From Mesorhizobium sp. B4-1-4 (lineage in GTDB: Bacteria > Pseudomonadota > Alphaproteobacteria > Rhizobiales > Rhizobiaceae), in the NCBI RefSeq assembly GCF_006439395.2, contig NZ_CP083950.1, forward strand, positions 3,596,001-3,660,000: a DNA stretch of 64,000 nucleotides, read 5' to 3'. Below the pieces are notes generated by a model. That model saw only the letters and a program-made list of their open reading frames with translations, was not told where the DNA came from and did no database searches. The position numbers and the translations under genes are program-made. This document shows, piece by piece, positions 42,571-51,546 of the stretch (the first letter of the stretch is position 1; the number at the start of each line of letters is the position of its first letter).

Positions 42571-43986
42571 ATGGCGACCACGGAACTGGAACAGCCGGGA
42601 AATGACGGCTTGAGCGCACGTGCCACGCGAACGCTCAAGGCGGTGCCGCGCATCTGGAACCGGTTCTGGCGCCTCGTCTCGCTCTATATGCCCAAGCGCC
42701 TCTATGCGCGCTCGCTGATCATCGTCATCGCGCCGATGATCCTTTTGCAATCGGTGGTCGCCTTCGTCTTCATGGAGCGCCATTGGGCAACCGTGACGCA
42801 GCGCCTGTCGCAGGCCACCGTACGCGACATCGCCGCCATCATCGACCTGATCGAGACCTATCCGCACGACGCCGACTACGCCAACATCATCCGCATCGCG
42901 CAGGACCGCATGCAGCTGAAGGTCGACCTCCTGCCGCCCGATCCGTTGCCACCGCCGGGACCCAAACCGTTCTTCTCGATCCTCGATGACGTTCTTTCCG
43001 CCGAGATCACCCGCCAGATCAACCGGCCGTTCTGGATCGACACGGTCGGCAATTCCAACATCGTCGAGGTGCGCGTCCAGCTCGAGAACAGAGTGCTGCG
43101 CGTCTTCGTGCGCCGCAGTCAGGCCTATGCCTCCAACACCCACATCTTCCTGATCTGGATGGTCGGTACCTCGCTGGTGCTCTTGATGATCGCCATCCCC
43201 TTCCTGCGCAACCAGATCCGGCCGATCCTGACGCTCGCCGAGGCCGCCGAAAGCTTCGGCAAGGGCCGGCCGATGCCGCGCGATTTTCGCCCGCGCGGCG
43301 CCGAGGAGGTGCGCCGCGCCGGCTTTGCCTTCATCCAGATGCGCGAGCGCATCGAGCGCCAGATCGAGCAGCGCACCGCGATGCTCACCGGCGTCAGCCA
43401 CGATCTCAGGACCATCCTCACCCGCTTCAAGCTGCAGCTGGCGCTGGCCGGCGGCAAGGCCGAGACCAAGGCGGCGCTGAACCAGGACATCGACGACATG
43501 CAGTCGATGCTCGAAGGCTATCTCTCCTTCGCCCGCGGCGAGGCCTCGGAGGATCCCGGGCGCTTTGATCTCGACGCCTACTTCCAGAAGCTCAGCGAAG
43601 AAGCGAGCCTGCGCAAATGCAAGCTGTCGACGACGCTTTCCGGCGACCCGACCGTGCATGTGCGGCCCAACGCCTTCGCCCGGCTATTGTCCAATGTCAT
43701 CGGCAACGCCTTCCGCTATGCCAAGACGGTGGAGGTCAGCGCCAATCATGGCCGTGGCTCGCTTGTGGTCACCATCGACGATGACGGCCCGGGCATTCCG
43801 GCCGACAGGCGCGAGGATGTGTTCAAGCCCTTCGTGCGGCTCGACGAGGCCCGCAACCTCGATGCCAGCGGCACCGGTCTCGGCCTGTCGATCGCCCGTG
43901 ACATCGCCCGCAGCCATGGCGGCGACATCACCCTCGACGTCAGCCCGCTTGGCGGCCTGCGCGCGGTGATCAAGGTTCCGGCCTAA
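42571..43986 (+). CDS. Sensor histidine kinase (EnvZ-like)
   Basis: 471 residues. TM1 at about 49-68 (SLIIVIAPMILLQSVVAFVF) and TM2 near 190-210 (IFLIWMVGTSLVLLMIAIPFL) frame a ~120-residue periplasmic sensor. Then come HAMP (RPILTLAEAAESFGKG), the H-box GVSHDLRTILTRFKLQ with His277, the N-box LLSNVIGNAFRYA and G-boxes DDDGPGIP and GTGLGLSIARDI. Third gene of the MarR-regulator-kinase operon. The signal is unknown. Confidence 0.93.
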   Translation: MATTELEQPGNDGLSARATRTLKAVPRIWNRFWRLVSLYMPKRLYARSLIIVIAPMILLQSVVAFVFMERHWATVTQRLSQATVRDIAAIIDLIETYPHDADYANIIRIAQDRMQLKVDLLPPDPLPPPGPKPFFSILDDVLSAEITRQINRPFWIDTVGNSNIVEVRVQLENRVLRVFVRRSQAYASNTHIFLIWMVGTSLVLLMIAIPFLRNQIRPILTLAEAAESFGKGRPMPRDFRPRGAEEVRRAGFAFIQMRERIERQIEQRTAMLTGVSHDLRTILTRFKLQLALAGGKAETKAALNQDIDDMQSMLEGYLSFARGEASEDPGRFDLDAYFQKLSEEASLRKCKLSTTLSGDPTVHVRPNAFARLLSNVIGNAFRYAKTVEVSANHGRGSLVVTIDDDGPGIPADRREDVFKPFVRLDEARNLDASGTGLGLSIARDIARSHGGDITLDVSPLGGLRAVIKVPA

Positions 43987-44060
43987 GCGCAATTCCAGGA
44001 AAAGTGTAAAACGGTTTTCCGTCCGGACTTGCGTCAAGACAAAGAGTTAAAGGAGTTCGC
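43987..44060. repeat. Intergenic repeat (family D, copy 1)
   Basis: GCGCAATTCCAGGAAAAGTG, then CGGTTTTCCGTCCGGA-TTGCGT, then AAAGAGTTAAAG. The second copy is at 55574-55646. It directly follows the histidine kinase gene. Confidence 0.7.
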
Positions 44061-44296
44061 CGTTTCCGCGAACGGTGGGCTGCTCTATGCACTTCAAGCA
44101 TCTGGCTTCATCCGCCCGTCATGAAATCGTGGTGAAGAGCGCGCATGAAACGTGCGATCACACTCGATTCGTCCTTGCCGGCCCATTTCGACCCCGTGCC
44201 CGCCCGGGTGCGCTGGAGCGAAGCGGTTGTAGCCGGCTGGTCGCCGTTCCGGCATCGCTTCAAGGCAACCGTCGACCTTTCCAGCAAAGGGCCGCC

Positions 44297-45319
44297 ATGC
44301 GCATATTGATGGTCACCGACGCCTGGCGCCCACAGGTCAATGGCGTCGTCCACACGCTGGAGCGGCTCACCGAAACCCTGAAATCCTTTGACGTCGGGGT
44401 GGATTTCCTGACGCCAAACATCTTTCGCACGCTGCCCTTGCCGACCTATCCCGATATAAGGCTGGCGCTGACCACGCCCGGCCACGTGGCACGGCTGATC
44501 GATGGCTACAAGACCGACCACATCCACATCGTCACCGAAGGGCCGCTCGGCATCATGGCGCGGCGCTATTGCCGCAATGCCGGCCGGCCATTCACCACCA
44601 GCTATCACACGCGCTTTCCCGAATATCTGAGCGCCCGCTTGCCGGTACCGGAAAGCTGGGCCTATCGCTGGCTGCGCGACTTCCACAATTCCGGCCAAGG
44701 CACGCTGGTCGCAACCCAGTCGCTCGCCGACGACCTTTCGGCGCGCGGTTTCAACAAGCTGAGGCCGTGGACGCGCGGCGTCGACACCGACCATTTCCGG
44801 CCGGACAAACGGAAGGACCTCGGCTTCCCCGGCCCGGTCTTCCTCTGCGTCGGCCGGGTCGCCATCGAAAAGAACCTCTCGGCCTTCCTCGACCTCGACC
44901 TGCCCGGCAGCAAGGTGGTCGTCGGCGAAGGTCCGGAGCTTGCAAAGCTCAAGGCGCGCTATCCCCAGGCGCATTTCCTCGGCCATCGCCCTAACGACGA
45001 ACTGGCCGAGATCTATGCCTCGGCCGACGTCTTCGTCTTCCCCAGCCGCACCGACACATTCGGCAACGTCATCATCGAGGCGCTGGCCAGCGGCACGCCC
45101 GTCGCCGCCTATCCGGTCACCGGGCCGATCGACATCGTTGGCGACGGCATTGGCGGCGCGGTTTCCAACGATTTGCGCGAAGCATCGCTCGCCGCCCTCA
45201 AGGTCGACCGCGCCCAGGCCCGCGAACGCGCCATGCGCTACAGCTGGAAAGCCTGCGCGGAAATGTTCCTCGACACGGTCGGGGAAGCGCTGGGGACGCC
45301 GCGCAAACTGGCGGCGTGA
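44297..45319 (+). CDS. GT4-family glycosyltransferase
   Basis: 340 residues with the GT-B fold of mannosyl- or glucuronosyl-transferases acting on membrane lipids: MRILMVTDAWRPQVNGVVHT, HIHIVTEGPLGIMARRYC, SYHTRFPEYL, PWTRGVDTDHFRP and the C-terminal donor site VFPSRTDTFGNVIIEALASGTPVAA (EX7E). In rhizobia close relatives make glycosyl-diacylglycerols, a possible role here. ATG 44297 begins directly at the first beta strand; longer upstream extensions look non-coding. Confidence 0.9.
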   Translation: MRILMVTDAWRPQVNGVVHTLERLTETLKSFDVGVDFLTPNIFRTLPLPTYPDIRLALTTPGHVARLIDGYKTDHIHIVTEGPLGIMARRYCRNAGRPFTTSYHTRFPEYLSARLPVPESWAYRWLRDFHNSGQGTLVATQSLADDLSARGFNKLRPWTRGVDTDHFRPDKRKDLGFPGPVFLCVGRVAIEKNLSAFLDLDLPGSKVVVGEGPELAKLKARYPQAHFLGHRPNDELAEIYASADVFVFPSRTDTFGNVIIEALASGTPVAAYPVTGPIDIVGDGIGGAVSNDLREASLAALKVDRAQARERAMRYSWKACAEMFLDTVGEALGTPRKLAA

Positions 45320-45326
45320 CACCATG

Positions 45327-45378
45327 CTTCGTCATCCACGGGCGAAGCCGACGCCCGAACCGTGGATGAGATGACGAA
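45327..45378. repeat. Short derivative of family B repeat
   Basis: CTTCGTCATCCACGG and CCGTGGATGAGATGACGAA form an inverted pair, matching the ends of the 14741 and 33283 repeats. It separates two convergent genes and could end both transcripts. Confidence 0.6.
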
Positions 45379-45380
45379 AA

Positions 45381-45740
45381 CTAAAACAAACGCCCGCCGT
45401 CCGGCACCTTGCGCTCGATGGCGCCGAGCACGACAGCACTCTCCTCGTCAGGAAAGCCCAGCGTCAGCACTTCCGACATGAACGGCCCGATCTGGCGCGG
45501 CGGGAAATTGACCACAGCGAACACCTGCCGCCCGACCAGCGTTTCCGGCGTATAGTATTTGGTGATCTGCGCCGACGATTTCTTGATGCCGATGTCGGGC
45601 CCGAAATCGATCTTCAGCTTGAATGCCGGCTTGCGCGCCTCGGGAAACGGTTCGGCCTCGACGATCGTGCCGGCGCGGATGTCGACACGATCGAAATCGG
45701 CAAAACTGATCTCGGGCTTGCGCTCGCTGCTCGTACTCAT
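45381..45740 (-). CDS. csaA: CsaA-like tRNA-binding protein
   Basis: 119-residue single OB-fold of the EMAP-II/tRNA_bind family: [63 protein letters not shown] and [19 protein letters not shown]. CsaA binds tRNA and has been linked to chaperone or export functions. The YbjN gene lies 19 bases upstream in the same direction. Confidence 0.92.
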   Translation of the reverse strand: MSTSSERKPEISFADFDRVDIRAGTIVEAEPFPEARKPAFKLKIDFGPDIGIKKSSAQITKYYTPETLVGRQVFAVVNFPPRQIGPFMSEVLTLGFPDEESAVVLGAIERKVPDGGRLF

Positions 45741-45759
45741 GACACTGTCTTACCGATGC

Positions 45760-46260
45760 TCAGGCGTTGCCGTAGGTCTCGAACAGCACACCGGCCAGCG
45801 CATCCTTGGCCGAGGTTCCCGACCAGACGACGAACTGAAACGCCTGGAAATAGCATTCGCAGGCTTCCAGCGCCGAGGACAAAAGCACCTCGACCTGCTG
45901 GCTCGACGGCTCGACTCCGCCCGCCAGCAGCAACGACTGGCGGAACATGATCGCGCCTTCCTGCTCCCAGAGGTCGAAATGACCGAACAGCATCTGCTCG
46001 TTGATCAGCGACAACAGCCGCATCACTTCCAGCGCGCGGGTCTCCGGCACCTTGATGTCGAAGGCGCAGGCCAGATGCAGTGCCTCGAAATCCTCCATCC
46101 AGGAGAAGGAGACGTGATAGTCGGTCCAGCTGCCAGCGACCGAGATCGAGATTTCGTCATCGCCGGCCCGTTCGAAGGACCAGTCATTGTTGTGGGCCAC
46201 CTGCTCGATAACATCCACCGGATGGATTTCGCGGGAGAATTCGAGTTCGAGAAGTTCCAT
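45760..46260 (-). CDS. YbjN-domain protein
   Basis: 166 residues, alpha/beta protein of the YbjN (type III secretion chaperone-like fold) family: MELLELEFSREIHPVDVIEQ, then ISISVAGSWTDYHVSFSWM, EALHLACAFDIKVPETRALEVMRLLSLINEQMLFGHFDLW. In other bacteria YbjN affects stress, motility and surface traits, by unknown means. It probably shares a transcript with csaA (19-base gap). Confidence 0.9.
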   Translation of the reverse strand: MELLELEFSREIHPVDVIEQVAHNNDWSFERAGDDEISISVAGSWTDYHVSFSWMEDFEALHLACAFDIKVPETRALEVMRLLSLINEQMLFGHFDLWEQEGAIMFRQSLLLAGGVEPSSQQVEVLLSSALEACECYFQAFQFVVWSGTSAKDALAGVLFETYGNA

Positions 46261-46584
46261 GGAATGCTTCCTGTCGTTCTAAGGAGCGCCGCCACACGCT
46301 CCGCGGGAGGGCACACACAACGAACAATCTGATCTAGAACTCGGACGGCCAGGACTTCTCGACGCAAAGACCCCCAGACCGGACCCCACCGCCCGGCCGC
46401 ATGACCCTGCTCCGAATCATGCAACAAATTCAGTCTATTGATCGGGAGTCGCGTGAACAGCCCAATTTTTCGCACTGCGTCATTCGCATGTGGAAAGGCG
46501 CTGTCACAAAGATTCATGCAATGCCGTTAAGCGATTCACGGCAAAGCGCTTTTCAGAATTGGGCTATGTGGAAAAGTTTAATGA
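46261..46584. other. 324-base gap with a long-range inverted repeat
   Basis: No protein-coding frame is convincing. AGCCCAATT (46459-46467) and AATTGGGCT (46557-46565) would pair around a ~90-base AT-richer segment. This could fold as an RNA or be the leader of ybjN on the minus strand. Confidence 0.4.
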
Positions 46585-46887
46585 TTATTTTTTTGCACGC
46601 GGCTTCGCCGCCGCCGCTGGCGCGGTATCACCGGCCAGTTCGGCGAGCCTGGCTTCGAGCGCTTCGATGCGGGCGGCAAGACGGGCATTCTCGTCGCGGG
46701 CCTTGGCTGCCATCTCGCGCGCGGCCTCGAATTCCTCGCGCTGCACCACGTCCATCGAATTGAGGATACGCTCCGCCTGCCCCTTGAAGGCGGTTTCCAC
46801 CTCGCGCCGCACGCCCTGGGCGGCACCGGCTGCATCGGTCATGAGCTTGGCGAATTCGTCGAGAATGCGGTTCGGTCCGGTCGACAT
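46585..46887 (-). CDS. ubiK: UbiK-family ubiquinone biosynthesis accessory factor
   Basis: 100 residues matching UbiK/BMFP: amphipathic N-terminal helix (NRILDEFAKLMTDAAGAAQGV), then a coiled coil (REEFEAAREMAAKARDENARLAARIEALEARLAEL) and a basic Ala/Lys tail. The family helps assemble the soluble ubiquinone biosynthetic complex. GCGAGG before ATG 46887 supports the start. Confidence 0.9.
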   Translation of the reverse strand: MSTGPNRILDEFAKLMTDAAGAAQGVRREVETAFKGQAERILNSMDVVQREEFEAAREMAAKARDENARLAARIEALEARLAELAGDTAPAAAAKPRAKK

Positions 46888-47101
46888 GGCAAATCCTCGC
46901 TTGCTCGAAATGACGTAGTGGCGCCGCGCGGAGAATGCAAGAACGTTGAAGCTTGGTGCGGCATCTGCGTTGCTATGGCGCATGGCGCTGCCGTGCCTAT
47001 AGGCAGTTGTCAAACAGCTCCAACCTGTACTCGAGGACGCCAAATCGCCTATTGTGTTGTCGTCTCATGTTGCGTCAGCACACTCCAATCAGGGTCAATC
47101 A

Positions 47102-47341
47102 ATGGCAACGCCTCCACGCCGACCAACAAATCCGATGGCAGCCGCCGAAGCGGCCTTCAAGCCGGTCAAGAAGCCGGCGGCACCGCCCCGGGAACCCTCG
47201 ACCGCCCCGAATGTCCGCGAGCTCGTTTCGATCAGGATCGACCGAGCCGTGCTGGACTATTTCCAGGAGGATGGCCCCGGCTGGCAGGACAGGATCAACG
47301 ACGCGTTGCGGCAGGTGGTGGCTGCCAAGTCTCAGGGTTGA
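47102..47341 (+). CDS. BrnA-like antitoxin-family protein, without BrnT
   Basis: 79 residues. The C-terminal RELVSIRIDRAVLDYFQEDG, then GPGWQDRINDALRQVV matches the ribbon-helix-helix of BrnA antitoxins (VSIRLD..V...FK..G.GWQ.RIN..LR). The N-terminal half is Pro/Ala-rich. No BrnT toxin gene is adjacent: ubiK and lgt flank it. It is either an orphan that has become a stand-alone regulator, or a related RHH protein. Confidence 0.7.
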   Translation: MATPPRRPTNPMAAAEAAFKPVKKPAAPPREPSTAPNVRELVSIRIDRAVLDYFQEDGPGWQDRINDALRQVVAAKSQG

Positions 47342-47475
47342 ACTTACCGCCTGCACGGCGATGGCCCGAAAGGATGACCCGCCCCGACAATTGACGGCAA
47401 CCACCTTGCCTTGACCCTGCCCAAACCCTGCCGCATGGTCCGCGCGCAAACGCGTTTCGCAACCGAGAGCTCCCG

Positions 47476-48369
47476 TTGAACGACTATTTCCTGCTGCCGC
47501 TGGCCTCGCTGCCCTTTCCCAACATCAACCCGATCCTCGTCCAGATCGGGCCGCTGGCGGTGCACTGGTACGGCGTCGGCTACATCGTCGGCATCCTGTT
47601 TGCCTGGTGGTATGCCAAGCGGCTTGCGTCCAATCCAAGGCTCTGGCCCGACGGCATCCTGCCGATGAAGCCCGAGGACCTCGACGATTTCATCGTCTGG
47701 GCGGCCATCGGCGTGGTGCTGGGCGGCCGCACTGGCTATGTGCTGTTCTACGACCTGCCGCGCTACATCGCGCATCCGCTCGACATTTTCGCCGTCTGGC
47801 AAGGCGGCATGTCGTTCCATGGCGGCCTGCTCGGCGTCATCCTCGCCATGACGCTGTTTTCCATCAAGCGCGGCATCCGCACCTGGTCGCTGTTCGATGT
47901 CGTGGCCGCCGGCGTGCCGGTTGGGCTTGGACTGGTGCGCGTCTGCAATTTCATCAATGCCGAACTTTGGGGTAGGCCGACCGACATGCCCTGGGGGGTG
48001 GTCTTCTGCAACGATCGCCTCCAGCAGGCGCTAGGGCAATGTCCGGCCGGTCTCGACCCTCGCCATCCGAGCCAACTCTACGAAGCGCTGCTCGAGGGCC
48101 TGGTGCTGTTTGTCGTGCTGCGCATCCTCACCCATTCGCGCCTCAAGCTGAAGACGCCGCGCTTCGTCGGCGGCGCCTTCATCTGCGGCTACGGCCTGTC
48201 GCGCATCTTCGTCGAGTTCTTCCGCGAGCCGGACCAGCAGCTCGGCTATCTCCTCGGCACCAACTGGCTGACCATGGGCATGATCCTGTCGACACCGATG
48301 GTGCTGGCCGGCATCTGGGCGATGGCCACCGCCAAGCCGGTGACGCAATCGCAGCCGCAGGCGACATGA
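47476..48369 (+). CDS. lgt: Prolipoprotein diacylglyceryl transferase
   Basis: 297-residue polytopic inner-membrane enzyme that attaches diacylglycerol to the lipobox Cys of pre-lipoproteins. Motifs: [15 protein letters not shown] (catalytic His region), [19 protein letters not shown] (Lgt signature) and [17 protein letters not shown], with the essential Arg/Glu residues. TTG 47476 is used as start; no ATG occurs before the first helix. Followed by a methyltransferase with a four-base ATGA overlap. Confidence 0.95.
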   Translation: MNDYFLLPLASLPFPNINPILVQIGPLAVHWYGVGYIVGILFAWWYAKRLASNPRLWPDGILPMKPEDLDDFIVWAAIGVVLGGRTGYVLFYDLPRYIAHPLDIFAVWQGGMSFHGGLLGVILAMTLFSIKRGIRTWSLFDVVAAGVPVGLGLVRVCNFINAELWGRPTDMPWGVVFCNDRLQQALGQCPAGLDPRHPSQLYEALLEGLVLFVVLRILTHSRLKLKTPRFVGGAFICGYGLSRIFVEFFREPDQQLGYLLGTNWLTMGMILSTPMVLAGIWAMATAKPVTQSQPQAT

Positions 48370-49454
48370 CGCGGCTGAAGACCCGGATCGTCAACCTGAT
48401 CGAGGCACTTGGTCCCCTTCCCGTCAACGAATACATGGCGATGTGCCTGTTCGACCCTTCGGACGGCTACTACACGACGCGCGAGCCCTTCGGTACCGCC
48501 GGCGATTTCGTCACCGCGCCGGAGATCAGCCAGATGTTCGGCGAACTGGTCGCCGTCTGGCTCTACCAGGCGTGGCTGGCGATCGGCCGCCCGATGCCGG
48601 TGACCATCGCCGAGATCGGCCCAGGCCGTGGCACACTGATAAAGGACATGCTGCGCACCCTGTCGCGGCTCGACCCGGCGCTGGCCAATGGTGCTGACTT
48701 CGCCATGATCGAGACCAGCCCGCGCCTGGCCGAGGTGCAGAAGCAGACGCTTGCCCCGACACCGTTCGCGGTTCGGTGGCACGAGACGATCGAGACCCTC
48801 CCTCATCAGCCGCTGCTGATCGTTGGCAACGAACTGTTCGACGCCGTCCCCATCCGCCAGTTCGTGCGCGCCGGCGCCGGCTGGCGCGAGCGGATGATCG
48901 GCCTCGATGATGAGAACAATCTTTGCTTCTTCGCCGGCGCCGGCTCGGTCGATCCGACTTTGCTGCCTCCCGATGCCGCAAATGCACCGCAAGGCGCGGT
49001 CGCCGAAGTGGCACCGGCCCGCACGGCTCTGATGACAGCCATCGCCGAGCGCATGGCCCGAGACAATGGCGCCGGGCTGTTCCTCGACTATGGCCATCTG
49101 CAGCCGGGTGTCGGCGACACGCTGCAGGCCTTGCGCCGGCACAATCACGAAGATGTGCTGGCCAATCCGGGTGAAGCCGATCTCACCTCGCATGTCGATT
49201 TCGCCGCCCTTGCCGCGACCGTGCGCGCGCACGGTCTCGGCGCCCACCTGTCGACGCAGGGCGATTTCCTGCTTGGCATGGGCATCCTCGAGCGTGCCGG
49301 CAGGCTTGGCGCCGATGCCAGCCAGGCGGCGCGCGACAAGATCACCGGCGATGTCGAACGCCTGGTCGGGCCGCAGGCCATGGGCGAGCTGTTCAAGGTG
49401 CTTGCCGTCCTGCCGCGCGGCGCCGCCGTCCGGCCTTTTGCCACGACGGATTGA
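48366..49454 (+). CDS. SAM-dependent methyltransferase, NDUFAF7/MidA-like
   Basis: 362 residues of the COG1565/DUF185 family: [58 protein letters not shown] (SAM loop), [45 protein letters not shown]. The human relative NDUFAF7 methylates an Arg in complex I subunit NDUFS2, and a similar role in NADH dehydrogenase assembly is plausible. Coupled to lgt by ATGA. Confidence 0.92.
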   Translation: MTRLKTRIVNLIEALGPLPVNEYMAMCLFDPSDGYYTTREPFGTAGDFVTAPEISQMFGELVAVWLYQAWLAIGRPMPVTIAEIGPGRGTLIKDMLRTLSRLDPALANGADFAMIETSPRLAEVQKQTLAPTPFAVRWHETIETLPHQPLLIVGNELFDAVPIRQFVRAGAGWRERMIGLDDENNLCFFAGAGSVDPTLLPPDAANAPQGAVAEVAPARTALMTAIAERMARDNGAGLFLDYGHLQPGVGDTLQALRRHNHEDVLANPGEADLTSHVDFAALAATVRAHGLGAHLSTQGDFLLGMGILERAGRLGADASQAARDKITGDVERLVGPQAMGELFKVLAVLPRGAAVRPFATTD

Positions 49455-49557
49455 CTTTTCACCGCTGCCTCTCCCAATCTCCCGTCCGGTAAAAGAACGG
49501 CCGGACCGCCGGCCGCTTTTTCTTGACGAAACCGCTCATACGGACAACAACGCCCGC

Positions 49558-50352
49558 ATGCTGAATCAGACCAAACCGGATCCTGTTCGGTCGCCGCTGC
49601 TGGACGAGGCGCAGGCACAAGGCATCCGCCACGGCTATTTCACCCGCGTCGGCGGCGTCTCGGCCGGCATCTACCAGGGCCTCAACATCGGCACCGGCTC
49701 GGATGACGACCAGGCGCTGGTCGCCGAGAACCGCCGCCGTGTCGCCGCCTGGATGGGCGTGCCGGCGAACCATCTGCTGACCGCCTGGCAGATCCATTCG
49801 CCCGACGTCGTAATCGCCCGAGAGCCCTTTGCCGGCGAGCGGCCCAAGGCCGACGCCATCGTCACTGACCGGCCCGGCATTGCCATCGGCGCCTCGACCG
49901 CCGACTGCGGCCCGGTGCTCTTTGCCGATGCGCAAGCGCGCATCATCGGCGCGGCGCATGCCGGCTGGAAGGGCGCCTTCACCGGCGTGCTCGAAAACAC
50001 CGTTCTTGCCATGGAAAGCCTTGGCGCCCGGCGTGAGAACATCATTGCCGTGCTCGGTCCTTCGATCGGCCCGGACAATTACGAGGTCGGTCCTGAATTC
50101 GTTGCCCGCTTCGTCGAGGCGGATGCTGAAAACGCCGCCTATTTCACGCCCTCCGCCAATGCCGGCCACGCCATGTTCGACCTCAACCGCTACACGGTCG
50201 ACCGGCTGACCAGGGCCGGCGTTACCGCCGAGGGCCTCGGCCGCTGCACTTATGCCGAGGAAGATCTTTTTTACTCCTACCGGCGCACCAGGCACCGCAA
50301 GGAGCCTGATTATGGCCGGCAGGTTTCGGCGATTGTTTTGGAGAGGGAATAA
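49558..50352 (+). CDS. pgeF: Peptidoglycan editing factor PgeF (laccase-domain protein)
   Basis: 264 residues of the YfiH/multicopper-like fold: HGYFTRVGGVSAGIYQGLN, TAWQIHSPDVV, ASTADCGPVLFADAQARIIGAAHAGWKGAF (Zn/Cu Cys-His site) and LGRCTYAEEDLFYSYRRTRH. E. coli PgeF corrects mis-incorporated L-Ser in peptidoglycan stems; older names call it polyphenol oxidase. Its TAA overlaps the ATG of the following M24 peptidase by one base, so they form one translation unit. Confidence 0.93.
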   Translation: MLNQTKPDPVRSPLLDEAQAQGIRHGYFTRVGGVSAGIYQGLNIGTGSDDDQALVAENRRRVAAWMGVPANHLLTAWQIHSPDVVIAREPFAGERPKADAIVTDRPGIAIGASTADCGPVLFADAQARIIGAAHAGWKGAFTGVLENTVLAMESLGARRENIIAVLGPSIGPDNYEVGPEFVARFVEADAENAAYFTPSANAGHAMFDLNRYTVDRLTRAGVTAEGLGRCTYAEEDLFYSYRRTRHRKEPDYGRQVSAIVLERE

Positions 50353-51503
50353 TGGCGCTGCATTTTGAACGATCCGAATTCGACGCGCGGCGGGACCGGC
50401 TGATGATCGAGATGGCCGAAAAGAAGCTCGACGCCATCCTGCTGTTCGCGCAGGAGAGCATGTACTGGCTGACCGGCTATGACACGTTCGGCTTCTGCTT
50501 CTTCCAGTGCCTGGTGGTGAAGGCCGACGGCTCGATGGTGTTGCTCACCCGCTCGGCCGATCTGCGCCAGGCGCGCCAGACCTCGATCATCGATAACATC
50601 GTGCTGTGGACCGACCGCAATGGCGCCAACCCGGCGGTCGACCTGCGCAACCTGCTCAACGAACTCGACCTGCTTGGCGCCCGTATCGGCGTCGAATACG
50701 ACACCCACGGGCTGACCGCCTACAATGGCCGCCGGCTGGACGAGCAGTTGCAGACCTTCGGCCAGATCGCCGACGCATCCGGCATCGTCGGACGGCTGCG
50801 CCTGTTCAAGAGTCCGGCCGAGATCGCCAAGGCCGAGAAGGCCGCCAACCTCTCCGACGACGCGCTGGACGCGGCCCTGCCGCTGATCAAGCAAGGCGGC
50901 GACGAAGCCCTGATTCTGGCCGCCATGCAGGGCGCCGTCTTTGCTGGCGGTGGCGACTATCCGGCCAACGAATTCATCATCGGCTCCGGTGTCGACGCGC
51001 TGCTGTGCCGCTACAAGGCCGGCCGCCGCAAGCTCACCAAGAACGATCAGCTGACGCTCGAATGGGCCGGCGTCTTCCATCATTATCATGCGCCGATGAT
51101 GCGCACGGTGCTGACCGGAAAGGTCTCCAAGCGCCATCAGGAACTGTTCGACGCGGCGCGCGCCGCGCTTCTCGCCGTCGAAAAGGCGATGACGCCCGGA
51201 AACACATTCGGCGACGTCTTCGACGCCCATGCCCGCACCATGGAGGCGCATGGCCTGACCAAGCATCGGCTGAACGCCTGCGGCTATTCGGTCGGCGCGC
51301 GCTTCACACCGTCCTGGATGGACATGCCGATGTTCATCCAGGGCAATCCCGAGCCGATCGCGCCGAACATGACCCTGTTCGCTCACATGATCATCATGGA
51401 TTCCGACACCGAGACGGCGATGACGCTTGGCCGCACCTACCTGACAACCGAATCCCAGCCGAAGCCGCTCTCCCGCCATGATCTCGACTTGATCGTGCAG
51501 TGA
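50352..51503 (+). CDS. M24-family peptidase-like protein with altered active site
   Basis: 383 residues: N-terminal creatinase-type domain (LDAILLFAQESMYWLTGYD) and C-terminal pita-bread domain. Usual metalloaminopeptidase ligands (Asp, Asp, His, Glu, Glu) are largely replaced: GSGVDALLCRY, LEWAGVFHHYHAPMMRTV, ACGYSVGARFTPSWMDMPM and LFAHMIIMDSD. This pattern recalls the ectoine-hydrolase-like and creatinase-like branch, which work without a metal pair. The substrate is unknown; annotation as Xaa-Pro aminopeptidase would be misleading. Confidence 0.88.
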   Translation: MALHFERSEFDARRDRLMIEMAEKKLDAILLFAQESMYWLTGYDTFGFCFFQCLVVKADGSMVLLTRSADLRQARQTSIIDNIVLWTDRNGANPAVDLRNLLNELDLLGARIGVEYDTHGLTAYNGRRLDEQLQTFGQIADASGIVGRLRLFKSPAEIAKAEKAANLSDDALDAALPLIKQGGDEALILAAMQGAVFAGGGDYPANEFIIGSGVDALLCRYKAGRRKLTKNDQLTLEWAGVFHHYHAPMMRTVLTGKVSKRHQELFDAARAALLAVEKAMTPGNTFGDVFDAHARTMEAHGLTKHRLNACGYSVGARFTPSWMDMPMFIQGNPEPIAPNMTLFAHMIIMDSDTETAMTLGRTYLTTESQPKPLSRHDLDLIVQ

Positions 51504-51546
51504 AACCACAATGGGAGGCGTTCTTCGCCAAGGAGTTAGAAGGCAA

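Noticed and set aside
46490-46580. Possible Pho-box-like CTGTCAC...TTCATGCAA sequence
   Set aside because: Match to the consensus is partial and no phosphate gene is adjacent.
47102-47341. Complete BrnTA toxin-antitoxin system
   Set aside because: No toxin gene next to the BrnA-like protein on either side.
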